Assembly (NCBI GenBank): GCA_913062645.1
Contig: CAJXVW010000002.1
Location: 1-64,000 of the forward strand
Direction: 5' to 3'
Source of the DNA: an uncultured Mycoplasmatota bacterium
Lineage (GTDB): Bacteria; Bacillota_I; Bacilli_A; Izemoplasmatales; Izemoplasmataceae
DNA: 64,000 bases
Below, one piece after another: positions 29,876 to 40,923 of the stretch. Made by a program: the position numbers and the translations under genes. Under the pieces are notes generated by a model, which was not told where the DNA came from, did not search any database, and was given only the letters and a program-made list of their open reading frames with translations. Positions within the stretch are counted from its first letter, which is position 1. Every line of letters starts with the position of its first letter.

Positions 29876-29902
29876 GTAAAGATTCGGGATCCAAATCTTT
29901 AC
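29876..29902 (-). promoter_or_regulatory. intercistronic hairpin between acpP and accB
   Basis: A perfect 9-bp stem, GTAAAGATT/AATCTTTAC, overlaps the acpP stop and is followed by the U-rich stretch CTTTATCATTTT. It could be a weak terminator or an RNA-end stabiliser that keeps acpP mRNA more abundant than the rest of the operon. Confidence 0.55.
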
Positions 29903-30129
29903 TTCTGAGCTTCGATATAATCTACGATGTTCTGTACGGTTTTCAGTTCCTGCGCGACATCGTCGCTCACGCTGAGGTCGAATTCATCTTCGATCGCCAT
30001 GATCAGTTCCACGGCGTCCAGTGAATCGGCACCGAGATCATCATTGAGATCGGCTTCCAGGGTGACTTCGTCCTTGCTGACACCAAGTTCGTCTACGATA
30101 ATTTGTTGTAATTTTTCAAAAACCATCAT
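29899..30129 (-). CDS. acpP: acyl carrier protein
   Basis: ACP of 76 aa. The phosphopantetheine Ser is in GADSLDAVELIMAIEDEF. It carries the growing acyl chain. It is first in the ten-gene operon acpP-accB-accC-accD-accA-fabH-fabD-fabG-fabF-fabZ. Two ATG codons stand side by side after AGGAGG; either may start. Confidence 0.97.
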   Translation of the reverse strand: MMVFEKLQQIIVDELGVSKDEVTLEADLNDDLGADSLDAVELIMAIEDEFDLSVSDDVAQELKTVQNIVDYIEAQK

Positions 30130-30143
30130 TCTTTCCTCCTAAA

Positions 30144-30164
30144 ATATAACAAAATTAGTTATAT
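30144..30164 (-). promoter_or_regulatory. candidate operator at the acpP transcription start
   Basis: Perfect inverted repeat ATATAAC-n7-GTTATAT. It begins within the last two bases of the -10 and covers the expected start of transcription, a classical repressor position. A fatty-acid-sensing repressor is likely, but the sequence does not match FapR or FabT sites as I know them. Confidence 0.5.
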
Positions 30165-30191
30165 TGTAAAGGAAAAAACGATGGTTGTCAA
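30163..30191 (-). promoter_or_regulatory. promoter of the fatty-acid operon
   Basis: TTGACA (30191-30186), a 17-bp spacer and TACAAT (30168-30163). A strong sigma-A type promoter for all ten genes. Confidence 0.85.
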
Positions 30192-30230
30192 TTTATTTTG
30201 AAGTTCAAACAAATGAGTGTATTTTCATAT

Positions 30231-30770
30231 TTACGAGCGCTCATATGTTATGTGCGGACGTATGCGCAGGTACACATATGTTGCGACCAGAATTTTCAGC
30301 AAATCGCCTGGAAAGAATACATACATTCCGGCCAAAATGAGCCAATAACTGGAATCCGTGACAAACGCCAAATATGAGGCGCCAATCATATATACGAGCA
30401 CCGATCCGATGGCAAGCACGACGATTAAGTGCCAAAAATCATTATTTATAATCTTTCTATTTTTCATAAAACCGACAAAATATGAAACAACAATGAAAGA
30501 AATCAGGAATCCCCCGTTTTGTCCGATCACCACACCCAGTCCGCCATTGAATCCGGCAAATACCGGCAGTCCAATAACGCCCAAGAGGACATAGATCGAC
30601 ATACTCAAAGCGCCCAATGAAGCGCCTAATATCAATCCGCTTAGAAGCACGAACAATGTTTGGAGCGTGACCGGCGGCAGGGCACCGAGTGGGATGTAGA
30701 TGCCTGCGGTCGCCGCCAACATCGCCGGAAACAGCGCCACCAAGGTCAAATCCCGTAATCTACGATTCAT
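30231..30770 (-). CDS. bioY: biotin transporter BioY (ECF S-component)
   Basis: A 179-aa, six-helix S-component that binds biotin. The family region PLGALPPVTLQTLFVLLSGL and the LGASLGALSMSIYVLLGVIGLPVF stretch are clear. The start at 30770 (MNRRLRDLTLVAL) overlaps the birA end by 11 bp and has no good SD, so coupling to birA translation is likely. The EcfA/A'/T motor is not in the window. No terminator is visible before the acpP promoter. Confidence 0.93.
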   Translation of the reverse strand: MNRRLRDLTLVALFPAMLAATAGIYIPLGALPPVTLQTLFVLLSGLILGASLGALSMSIYVLLGVIGLPVFAGFNGGLGVVIGQNGGFLISFIVVSYFVGFMKNRKIINNDFWHLIVVLAIGSVLVYMIGASYLAFVTDSSYWLILAGMYVFFPGDLLKILVATYVYLRIRPHITYERS

Positions 30771-31458
30771 CGTACAGGGCCGTGAGCGAGACTTCATTGG
30801 GACTCATTTTCACGGTCTTTTCATTGTTCAGACAGATCAGTTCCCCATCGATGGAAACATCTTTCACCAAATAGGAAACACCATCGATGGCAATGTGACG
30901 ATCGATCACCACCGAGTATCCTTTATATAAGGAGTGTACTTCTTCCACCGACCGGTCGATCAGTTTGTTGAATCCATCGATGAACGCACTGAGCACATCG
31001 CGGTAATCGACTTGCCGGTTGGTTTCCAGGAGGATGCTCGTCGGATGGAACGCATAGGAGTCGGCATCATCGAACGTGACGTTGACGCCGATGCCGACGA
31101 TGTATTTGCGGTCGACTTGTTCAATCAGGATGCCGGCAATCTTGCGACCGCCTGCCATGATGTCGTTGGGATACTTGATGACGGCTTGCACGCCAAGTTC
31201 CTTGAGCAACAGCACAATCGCCAGCGACGTGCGCATGACGACTTCAAACGGACCATACGAGGAGCGCTTGCGATCCAGCATCAGACTGGCGTGAAGATTG
31301 CCGCTGCGGCTGACCCAGATGCGGTCGCGCCGCCCCCGGCCGGCGGTCTGGATGCGGGCACAGACGATGTCGCCATGACCAAACGAGTACAGGTGTTGTT
31401 TCATGTGGTCGTTGGTCGATGGAATCGTCTGAAAGAAACACACTTTGTTGCCAATCAT
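30760..31458 (-). CDS. birA: biotin protein ligase, without DNA-binding domain
   Basis: A 232-aa ligase that activates biotin with ATP and attaches it to AccB. The adenylate loop is GRGRRDRIW and KYPNDIMAGGRKIAGIL carries the active Lys; a small C-terminal SH3-like domain follows. The N-terminal winged helix of repressor-type BirA is missing, so it should not act as a biotin operon repressor. The start at 31458 was chosen because AGGAGG lies 6 nt upstream; the open frame before it is a shadow of the GGDEF gene. Confidence 0.94.
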   Translation of the reverse strand: MIGNKVCFFQTIPSTNDHMKQHLYSFGHGDIVCARIQTAGRGRRDRIWVSRSGNLHASLMLDRKRSSYGPFEVVMRTSLAIVLLLKELGVQAVIKYPNDIMAGGRKIAGILIEQVDRKYIVGIGVNVTFDDADSYAFHPTSILLETNRQVDYRDVLSAFIDGFNKLIDRSVEEVHSLYKGYSVVIDRHIAIDGVSYLVKDVSIDGELICLNNEKTVKMSPNEVSLTALYDES

Positions 31459-31495
31459 GAGGCTCCTCCTTTCCATGGATGACGTTGGGTGTTGT

Positions 31496-32626
31496 TCAGT
31501 TGTCGGTCTTGCGTCGTTTGAGCCGTTTGTTCTCGCGCTTGTATTCGTACATCCGCCGATCGACTTCGCCATAGAGCTGATCGATGTCCATGTCGGCTTC
31601 GTATCGAATGTCGCCATAACTGAATCGCAGTTGCGCCACCAGCTCATTCTCACTTGCGGCGAGCGTCTCCTGCAAGGCGGTAATGCGCAAGGACACGTCG
31701 GGATCCAACGTGCGGAGCACGACCATGTATTCATCGCCACCCAGCCGTGATACCATCGGACTGTCGACGAACTCCGCTCGCAAGGCATCACTGAAGGCTT
31801 TGAGAATGAAGTCACCGGTGTCGTGGCCGTATTGGTCGTTGATGTTCTTGAAATCATCCAGATCGAGATACAACAAGGCAAACGCCTCGTTGCGTTCGGC
31901 AAGACGACCGACGAACGTCTCGAAACTGCGTCGGTTGAACAGTCCGGTCAGATAATCGGTTTCTCCATCGGCCAGTTCAAGAAACAGGAACACGACCAGG
32001 ATACTGAGCGCGATGGCGGTCCAGGCGAAGAATACGTTGACATTGACGGCCTGGACGAACATGCCGATCAGCGGCAAGCCAAAGTAGATTGTGAACAGTT
32101 GCGTGGCCCGTCGCGAAATCCCATTGCGGTTAACGATGATGTATCCCATCATGTAAAGATAGATCGACACCATCAACGCATAATGCAGCCAGAGCAACGG
32201 TTCCGGACGATACAGATGCGTGGTCGCATCCACGGAGAAATAAATCGGTACGAAGATGTTGAACACCAACGCCAAGATGGTAATGATCGTCGGTGGGAAC
32301 AACAGTGCCTGACGCAACAGCGGTCGCTGTTCACCGGTAATCTGATACCGGACATACGATAACATCAGCGCACTCAAGACGGGTGCAAAGAACAGCAACA
32401 CCATGTTGGTTCCGTATTCGGCGATGAAGCCGATCTCACTCGGACTGCCATCCAGTTCCCACGTCAGAATCTCGGTCACGATCGCCGCCATTGTGACGAG
32501 AATCACCGACTGCATGATTTTCTTGCCATAGGTCTCGATGCGGATGCGTACGGAAATCGCCGCAAACACGGTGATCAACATCGCCAAGGTGTAGAGATTC
32601 AACTGAAAGTGCTCGACAAACGTCAT
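31496..32626 (-). CDS. membrane diguanylate cyclase (GGDEF)
   Basis: A 376-aa protein with about six to seven N-terminal helices (8-217) and a C-terminal GGDEF domain (about 222-365). Signatures are DYLTGLFNRRSF, LDLDDFKNINDQYGHDTGD and RLGGDEY, with an intact active-site loop (Tyr in the last position). It probably makes c-di-GMP in response to a membrane-sensed signal. No receptor or EAL partner is in view. It heads an operon with birA and bioY; the first two are 37 bp apart. Confidence 0.9.
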   Translation of the reverse strand: MTFVEHFQLNLYTLAMLITVFAAISVRIRIETYGKKIMQSVILVTMAAIVTEILTWELDGSPSEIGFIAEYGTNMVLLFFAPVLSALMLSYVRYQITGEQRPLLRQALLFPPTIITILALVFNIFVPIYFSVDATTHLYRPEPLLWLHYALMVSIYLYMMGYIIVNRNGISRRATQLFTIYFGLPLIGMFVQAVNVNVFFAWTAIALSILVVFLFLELADGETDYLTGLFNRRSFETFVGRLAERNEAFALLYLDLDDFKNINDQYGHDTGDFILKAFSDALRAEFVDSPMVSRLGGDEYMVVLRTLDPDVSLRITALQETLAASENELVAQLRFSYGDIRYEADMDIDQLYGEVDRRMYEYKRENKRLKRRKTDN

Positions 32627-32659
32627 GGTACTCCCTCCATCCGGTCCCTTGTTATGACC

Positions 32660-32668
32660 ATTATATCA
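32660..32668 (-). promoter_or_regulatory. extended -10 promoter, GGDEF-birA-bioY
   Basis: TGATATAAT with its -10 at 32665-32660, about 34 nt before the ATG. Confidence 0.65.
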
Positions 32669-32715
32669 AAGTACGAGCCATTTGCCTATACTTCCGGCGT
32701 CTTTCGCAACAAATG

Positions 32716-32745
32716 CAACAAAAAACCCATCCGGAGATGGGTTTC
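32716..32745 (-). terminator. terminator of the ATP synthase operon
   Basis: AAACCCAT/ATGGGTTT stem with a T tract on the minus strand, starting at the atpC stop. Confidence 0.9.
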
Positions 32746-33137
32746 TAGATCTTGCCTGCTTTGGCGTCCTTGACGTTCTTCTTCAGCTCGCGCTCAGCGC
32801 GGGCGAAGTCGACGTTGCGACGCTTGTTTTCCTTGATTCGTTCTTCGCGAACGGTATTGAGATGATCGAGGGCGCTGTCCTTGGACAGACCGACGTGCGC
32901 TTCCTGGGCGATCACGTTGATGATGTTGTTCTGATGTTCGACGACGCCGTTGATGATCACGGTGTAGAGTTGCTTGTCGCCGCGAACCATCTTGACGTAG
33001 CCGACATCGATCGAACTGATGATCGGAATGTGATCCTTCATGATCGCGAACTCGCCGTTCATCTTCGATGACACGACGACGTAGTCGATGTCTTCGTTGT
33101 ACAGTTCGCCGTGCGGGGTTACGACGCTGATCTGCAT
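32745..33137 (-). CDS. atpC: F-ATP synthase epsilon subunit
   Basis: Epsilon subunit (130 aa), part of the central stalk. It has an N-terminal beta sandwich (VVTPHGELYNEDIDYVV ... GEFAIMKDHIPIISS) and a C-terminal helical hairpin rich in Arg/Lys. Last gene of the operon, 4 nt after atpD. Confidence 0.95.
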   Translation of the reverse strand: MQISVVTPHGELYNEDIDYVVVSSKMNGEFAIMKDHIPIISSIDVGYVKMVRGDKQLYTVIINGVVEHQNNIINVIAQEAHVGLSKDSALDHLNTVREERIKENKRRNVDFARAERELKKNVKDAKAGKI

Positions 33138-33141
33138 GTCC

Positions 33142-35443
<2,302 letters not shown>

Positions 35444-35476
35444 GGCAACACCACCTTATGGTTGGATTCTGTCGGT

Positions 35477-36997
<1,521 letters not shown>

Positions 36998-37513
36998 TTA
37001 TTTCGTTAAGTTGTGCTTGAGCGCGTGCAGATAATGGTTGATCGTCTGATCGAGGACATGTCCTTCGTACTCGATCCTGATGCCGCCGATGATCGACGGA
37101 TCCACGACGTTCTCAAGGCGAACGGTGCGGTTGTGCTTCTTGCCGATGTTCGCTTGCAGCGTCTTCAAATCGGCGCTGCTCAGGGCGTGTTGGGAATGGA
37201 CGGTGACGTCCATCACCCGGTTTTGGTTGTTGATGATTGTGGTGAGTTCGTGAAGACAGTCGTCCAACAAGTCGATGCGGACGTTGTCGACGAGGACGAA
37301 CAGAAAGTGCCGCAACAGCGAGTCGTCGACCGCCTGAGCGAGAATCTCCTTCTTGTCGTTCTTGCCGATCTTGGGGTGTCTCAGAAACCGGCGAATGTCC
37401 TCATCGAGCCCTTCGGAGAGGGCTTGATAATGGGCGTGGAGCGACTCCACCCGGTCCTCTTCGTGAGCAAGCTGAAACAGCGCTTCGGCGTACTGAAACG
37501 CGATGTGGCTCAT
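36998..37513 (-). CDS. atpH: F-ATP synthase delta subunit
   Basis: Delta subunit (171 aa) at the top of the stator. An N-terminal helical bundle, then the C-terminal IIGGIRIEYEGHVLDQTI signature. Overlaps atpF by 4 bp. Confidence 0.93.
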   Translation of the reverse strand: MSHIAFQYAEALFQLAHEEDRVESLHAHYQALSEGLDEDIRRFLRHPKIGKNDKKEILAQAVDDSLLRHFLFVLVDNVRIDLLDDCLHELTTIINNQNRVMDVTVHSQHALSSADLKTLQANIGKKHNRTVRLENVVDPSIIGGIRIEYEGHVLDQTINHYLHALKHNLTK

Positions 37514-38061
37514 GAATCGGCGACCTCGTCGGCAGCTTCGTCAATGAGATCCTGGTGCTGTTTGGGATCGATTTCCCGCTTGATGATCTTGGCCGCCATC
37601 AGACTGGCGACTTCGACGATCTCGTTGTTGAGTTCGGCGCGCGCCTTGTCCAGTTCGCTTTGAATTTCACCGTGGGCGTTGTCGATCAGCCGTTTGGCTT
37701 CTTCCTTGGCGCCGTCGACGATCGTCTTGCGTTCGTCTTCGCCGCGCTGTTTGGCTTCGTCGTAGAGATCCTTGGCACTTTGCCGGATCTCATGCAGCTC
37801 ATCGGCGGCTTCGGCTTTGAGCCGACTGGCGTCCTGATTGGCTTGCTGGGCTTGGTCGTATTCGTCCTTCATCATCTGTTTGCGCTGTTCGAGATAGTCG
37901 GTCACCTTGTTCCAGAAGAAAAAGCGCACAACCAGAAAGAGCAGCACCGTCGACGCAATCTGAATGCCGACTTGCTGCAACGCTTCTTGGCTGTTGCCGC
38001 CAAATACCTCAATGATGAACTCCAGTGATTCCTGGACGAAACTTTGAATGATGTCACCCAT
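37510..38061 (-). CDS. atpF: F-ATP synthase b subunit
   Basis: Stator b subunit of about 183 aa. One membrane helix (about 30-50) and a long charged coiled coil (about 55-165) with many Glu/Lys/Asp heptads. ATG 38061 fits AGGAGG best (7 nt); ATG 38067 is two codons upstream. Confidence 0.94.
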   Translation of the reverse strand: MGDIIQSFVQESLEFIIEVFGGNSQEALQQVGIQIASTVLLFLVVRFFFWNKVTDYLEQRKQMMKDEYDQAQQANQDASRLKAEAADELHEIRQSAKDLYDEAKQRGEDERKTIVDGAKEEAKRLIDNAHGEIQSELDKARAELNNEIVEVASLMAAKIIKREIDPKQHQDLIDEAADEVADS

Positions 38062-38108
38062 GGACATCCCTCCTTGATAACGCGTTGATTATGCTTGGTG
38101 TGGTTGGC

Positions 38109-38405
<297 letters not shown>

Positions 38406-38437
38406 CTATCGTGATCCGATTCAAATCGGTTGATAGC

Positions 38438-39085
38438 TCATTCGACGGCGCCGCTGAGGAAGATCGACAGCAGCATGTAGTAGACATACGCCTGAACGAC
38501 CCCGAAGAAGACATCGAACACGGCGTGCAGGAACGGTCCGATCAAGACCCCGGCCCATCCCAGGATGGAATAGATGAACAGGGCGATGACGCTACCGCTG
38601 ATCAAGTTCCCGAACAGACGGAGACCCATCGCGAACGGCGTGCTCATCTCACCGATCAGATTGATCGGCGTGAACGCCCAGTGCGGTTCCATCAGGTCTT
38701 TGGCCCGTTGCAGCGGTCGTTTGATGACAAGCGCGCTGAACTGAATGCTCAGAAACGCGAACAGACTGAAGCCGATCGCCACGCTGAAGTTCGACAGTGG
38801 TGCGGTCAGGCCGACGAGACTCGCCGTGTTGGCGAGCGACAGGAACAATAAAATCGTAAACAACAGCGGTGTGAACGTGCGCCAGTGCTGTTTGAAGAAA
38901 TCGCGCTGGTTGTCGTTCACCATCTCCACCAGTTTCACCAACACGAGCGTCATGCCGCTGGGCGTGTCGGTCGGTTTGAGACGCGCCACTTTGGCACCGA
39001 AGATGCTGAGCACGATCATCATCGTGACGGTGATGATCAGCGAGGCGCGCAGCCCCGCGGGAAGACTCAAGAACCAATCACCCAT
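38438..39085 (-). CDS. atpB: F-ATP synthase a subunit
   Basis: The a subunit (215 aa), a polytopic protein that forms the ion channel with the c-ring. The essential Arg is in GLRLFGNLISGSVIALFIY. The start at 39085 (MGDWFLSLPAG) overlaps the atpI end by 8 bp; an in-frame ATG at 39109 is less likely. Confidence 0.95.
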   Translation of the reverse strand: MGDWFLSLPAGLRASLIITVTMMIVLSIFGAKVARLKPTDTPSGMTLVLVKLVEMVNDNQRDFFKQHWRTFTPLLFTILLFLSLANTASLVGLTAPLSNFSVAIGFSLFAFLSIQFSALVIKRPLQRAKDLMEPHWAFTPINLIGEMSTPFAMGLRLFGNLISGSVIALFIYSILGWAGVLIGPFLHAVFDVFFGVVQAYVYYMLLSIFLSGAVE

Positions 39086-39458
39086 CGGTGGTCCGCTCCT
39101 TTCTGGCATCCCAGAACAGGATGATGTAGAATACGATCTTGAACAGGAACAAACTGAGACCGGTCGTCAGCAGATCGAGCTGATCGAGCAGTCCGGCGAG
39201 GAGCAGCACCAAGGCATAGAAGCCATAGCGCAGAATGTAGTTCCGCGTGGCCACCCGCCGCGCTTGCGCCGCGTCCATTTTCACCAGTTTGGCGCTGCTG
39301 CGGTGCAACATGCTCATCATGTACAGACTGGTTGCGTTGCCAAGTAAAAAACTCACCCCGTAAACACGGGATGCGAAAATCCACAGCAGCGCGCCGCCGA
39401 CTGCAGTCAGCAGCACGACCACCGGGAACGTTTTGTAAAAGGCATCGTTGCTATGCAT
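39078..39458 (-). CDS. atpI: ATP synthase subunit I-like protein
   Basis: A 126-aa membrane protein with about four helices, in the position of atpI before atpB. AtpI-type proteins are thought to help c-ring assembly or cation supply. Assignment rests on position, size and helix pattern more than on motifs. The start at 39458 is 1 nt after the previous stop, with GGAGGAG upstream. Confidence 0.75.
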   Translation of the reverse strand: MHSNDAFYKTFPVVVLLTAVGGALLWIFASRVYGVSFLLGNATSLYMMSMLHRSSAKLVKMDAAQARRVATRNYILRYGFYALVLLLAGLLDQLDLLTTGLSLFLFKIVFYIILFWDARKERTTDG

Positions 39459-39459
39459 G

Positions 39460-39675
39460 CTACTCCTCCATTCTGCTGACATCACGAAGCAATTGCACGA
39501 TGCCGGCAATGATGCCGGCCATGCCGAGCAGGATCGTGAAGAGCGGATTCGTCTGGAGCCATCGGTCGAGACGGATGCCGACGAACAGCATGATGGCGAT
39601 GATCGCCACCATCTTCAGGGCGAATCCACTGACAAGCAGATAGATGTTGCGGTCATTGCGACCGTTTGGTGTCAT
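39460..39675 (-). CDS. atpZ: AtpZ-like small membrane protein
   Basis: A 71-aa protein with two helices (about 14-32 and 43-61), LDRWLQTNPLFTILLGMAGIIAG being typical of the AtpZ/AtpQ family that precedes atpI in many operons. AtpZ and AtpI have been proposed to form a small cation channel. The ATG shares one base with the upp stop (TAATG). Confidence 0.82.
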   Translation of the reverse strand: MTPNGRNDRNIYLLVSGFALKMVAIIAIMLFVGIRLDRWLQTNPLFTILLGMAGIIAGIVQLLRDVSRMEE

Positions 39676-40301
39676 TATTTGGTACCGAACAAACGATCTC
39701 CACAGTCGCCGAGGCCGGGTACGATGTAGCCGATCTCATTGAGTTTCTCGTCCATCGCGGCGAGGTAGATGTCCACGTCGGGATGATCCTTGTTGAGTCG
39801 TTTGACGCCTTCGGGGCAGCCGACGAGTCCGACGTAGCGGATGTCTTTGGCGCCGCGTTTCTTGACGGCCGTGATGGCGGCCGAAGCGCTACCGCCGGTG
39901 GCGAGCATCGGGTCGACGACCAGCACCGTTCCCTCGACGATTTCCTTGGGGAACTTCGCATAATACTCATGCGGCTCAAGCGTTTCTTCGTCGCGGTACA
40001 TGCCGACGTGTCCGACCTTGGCGGTCGGGATCATCGCCTGAATGCCGTCGACCATGCCGAGTCCGGCCCGCAGGATCGGTACGATGATGACGTCCTTCGC
40101 CAAGGTTCTGGCAACGGTCTTCTCCATCGGTGTCTCGATCTCGATTTCATGGGTCGGCAGGTCGCGGGTGATCTCATAGGTGATCAGCCCGCCGATTTCA
40201 TTGACGTTTTCACGAAAGCTCTTGGTGTTGGTGGTCTTGTCCCGGATGATCGACATCTTGTGATCGATCAGCGGGTGATTCAGGATGGTCAGATTGGCCA
40301 T
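39675..40301 (-). CDS. upp: uracil phosphoribosyltransferase
   Basis: Upp (208 aa) salvages uracil to UMP with PRPP. PRPP site [12 protein letters not shown], uracil-site region [15 protein letters not shown] at the C-terminus. Upp next to the atp operon is a common arrangement in Bacilli. Confidence 0.97.
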   Translation of the reverse strand: MANLTILNHPLIDHKMSIIRDKTTNTKSFRENVNEIGGLITYEITRDLPTHEIEIETPMEKTVARTLAKDVIIVPILRAGLGMVDGIQAMIPTAKVGHVGMYRDEETLEPHEYYAKFPKEIVEGTVLVVDPMLATGGSASAAITAVKKRGAKDIRYVGLVGCPEGVKRLNKDHPDVDIYLAAMDEKLNEIGYIVPGLGDCGDRLFGTK

Positions 40302-40316
40302 TGGTATCCCCCTTGT

Positions 40317-40751
40317 TCAGTACTTGTCTATCTTACCAACGCGGCGTACGTGCCGCGCTTCTTCGCTGAATGCGGTGTTGACCCATACGTCGACGATCGC
40401 AAGCGCGAGATCGACGCCGAGAATGCGGCCACCCATCGTCAGCACGTTCGAATCATTGTGCTCACGGGTTGCCTTGGCCGAAAACAAATCATGAACCAAC
40501 GCGGCGCGAACGCCGTTGATCTTGTTGGCCTGGATGCTCATGCCGATGCCGGTGCCACATACCAAAATACCACGCTCGAAGTCCCCGTTGGCGACACCTT
40601 CGGCAACCAAGATTGCGTAGTCGTTGTAGTCGGTGCTGGCGGCGCTGGAAGTCCCGAAATCGGTGACCGCGTGGCCCTGTTCGTTCAGGAACCGTTTGAT
40701 CTCCTCTTTCAGTGCAAATCCGCCGTGGTCGGCACCAAGTGCGATTTTCAT
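40317..40751 (-). CDS. rpiB: ribose 5-phosphate isomerase B
   Basis: RpiB (144 aa) interconverts ribulose-5-P and ribose-5-P. ALGADHGGFALKEEI at the N-terminus and the active Cys in LVCGTGIGMSIQANK. The start at 40751 was chosen because AAGGAG lies 7 nt upstream. First gene of the rpiB-upp-atp operon, in keeping with supply of PRPP precursor to upp. Confidence 0.96.
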   Translation of the reverse strand: MKIALGADHGGFALKEEIKRFLNEQGHAVTDFGTSSAASTDYNDYAILVAEGVANGDFERGILVCGTGIGMSIQANKINGVRAALVHDLFSAKATREHNDSNVLTMGGRILGVDLALAIVDVWVNTAFSEEARHVRRVGKIDKY

Positions 40752-40792
40752 ACCATCACTCCTTGACATTGTCATCCCCCTTGACTATAACA

Positions 40793-40821
40793 ATTATAAC
40801 AAAAGTTTGTTCAAAAACAAC
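40793..40821 (-). promoter_or_regulatory. promoter of rpiB-upp-atp
   Basis: -10 TATAAT (40798-40793), about 42 nt before the ATG; a TTGTTT sits 16 bp upstream as a possible -35. Confidence 0.6.
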
Positions 40822-40895
40822 CAAATATTCAATAAATTATGAGAATACGATATATAATTTAATATAAAAACAATTACAATCAAACACGTCGCTTG

Positions 40896-40904
40896 TGATA
40901 TAAT
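40896..40904 (+). promoter_or_regulatory. extended -10 promoter of the ABC exporter
   Basis: TGATATAAT with the -10 hexamer at 40899-40904, 20 nt before the ATG. Leader only about 12 nt. Divergent from the rpiB promoter. Confidence 0.65.
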
Positions 40905-40923
40905 TTCAGTTGAGGTGAGTCCG

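Noticed and set aside
31459-31902. N-terminal extension of birA (up to 380 aa), which could look like a fused domain
   Set aside because: The extra residues are an out-of-frame shadow of the GGDEF gene; a strong SD stands at 31458.
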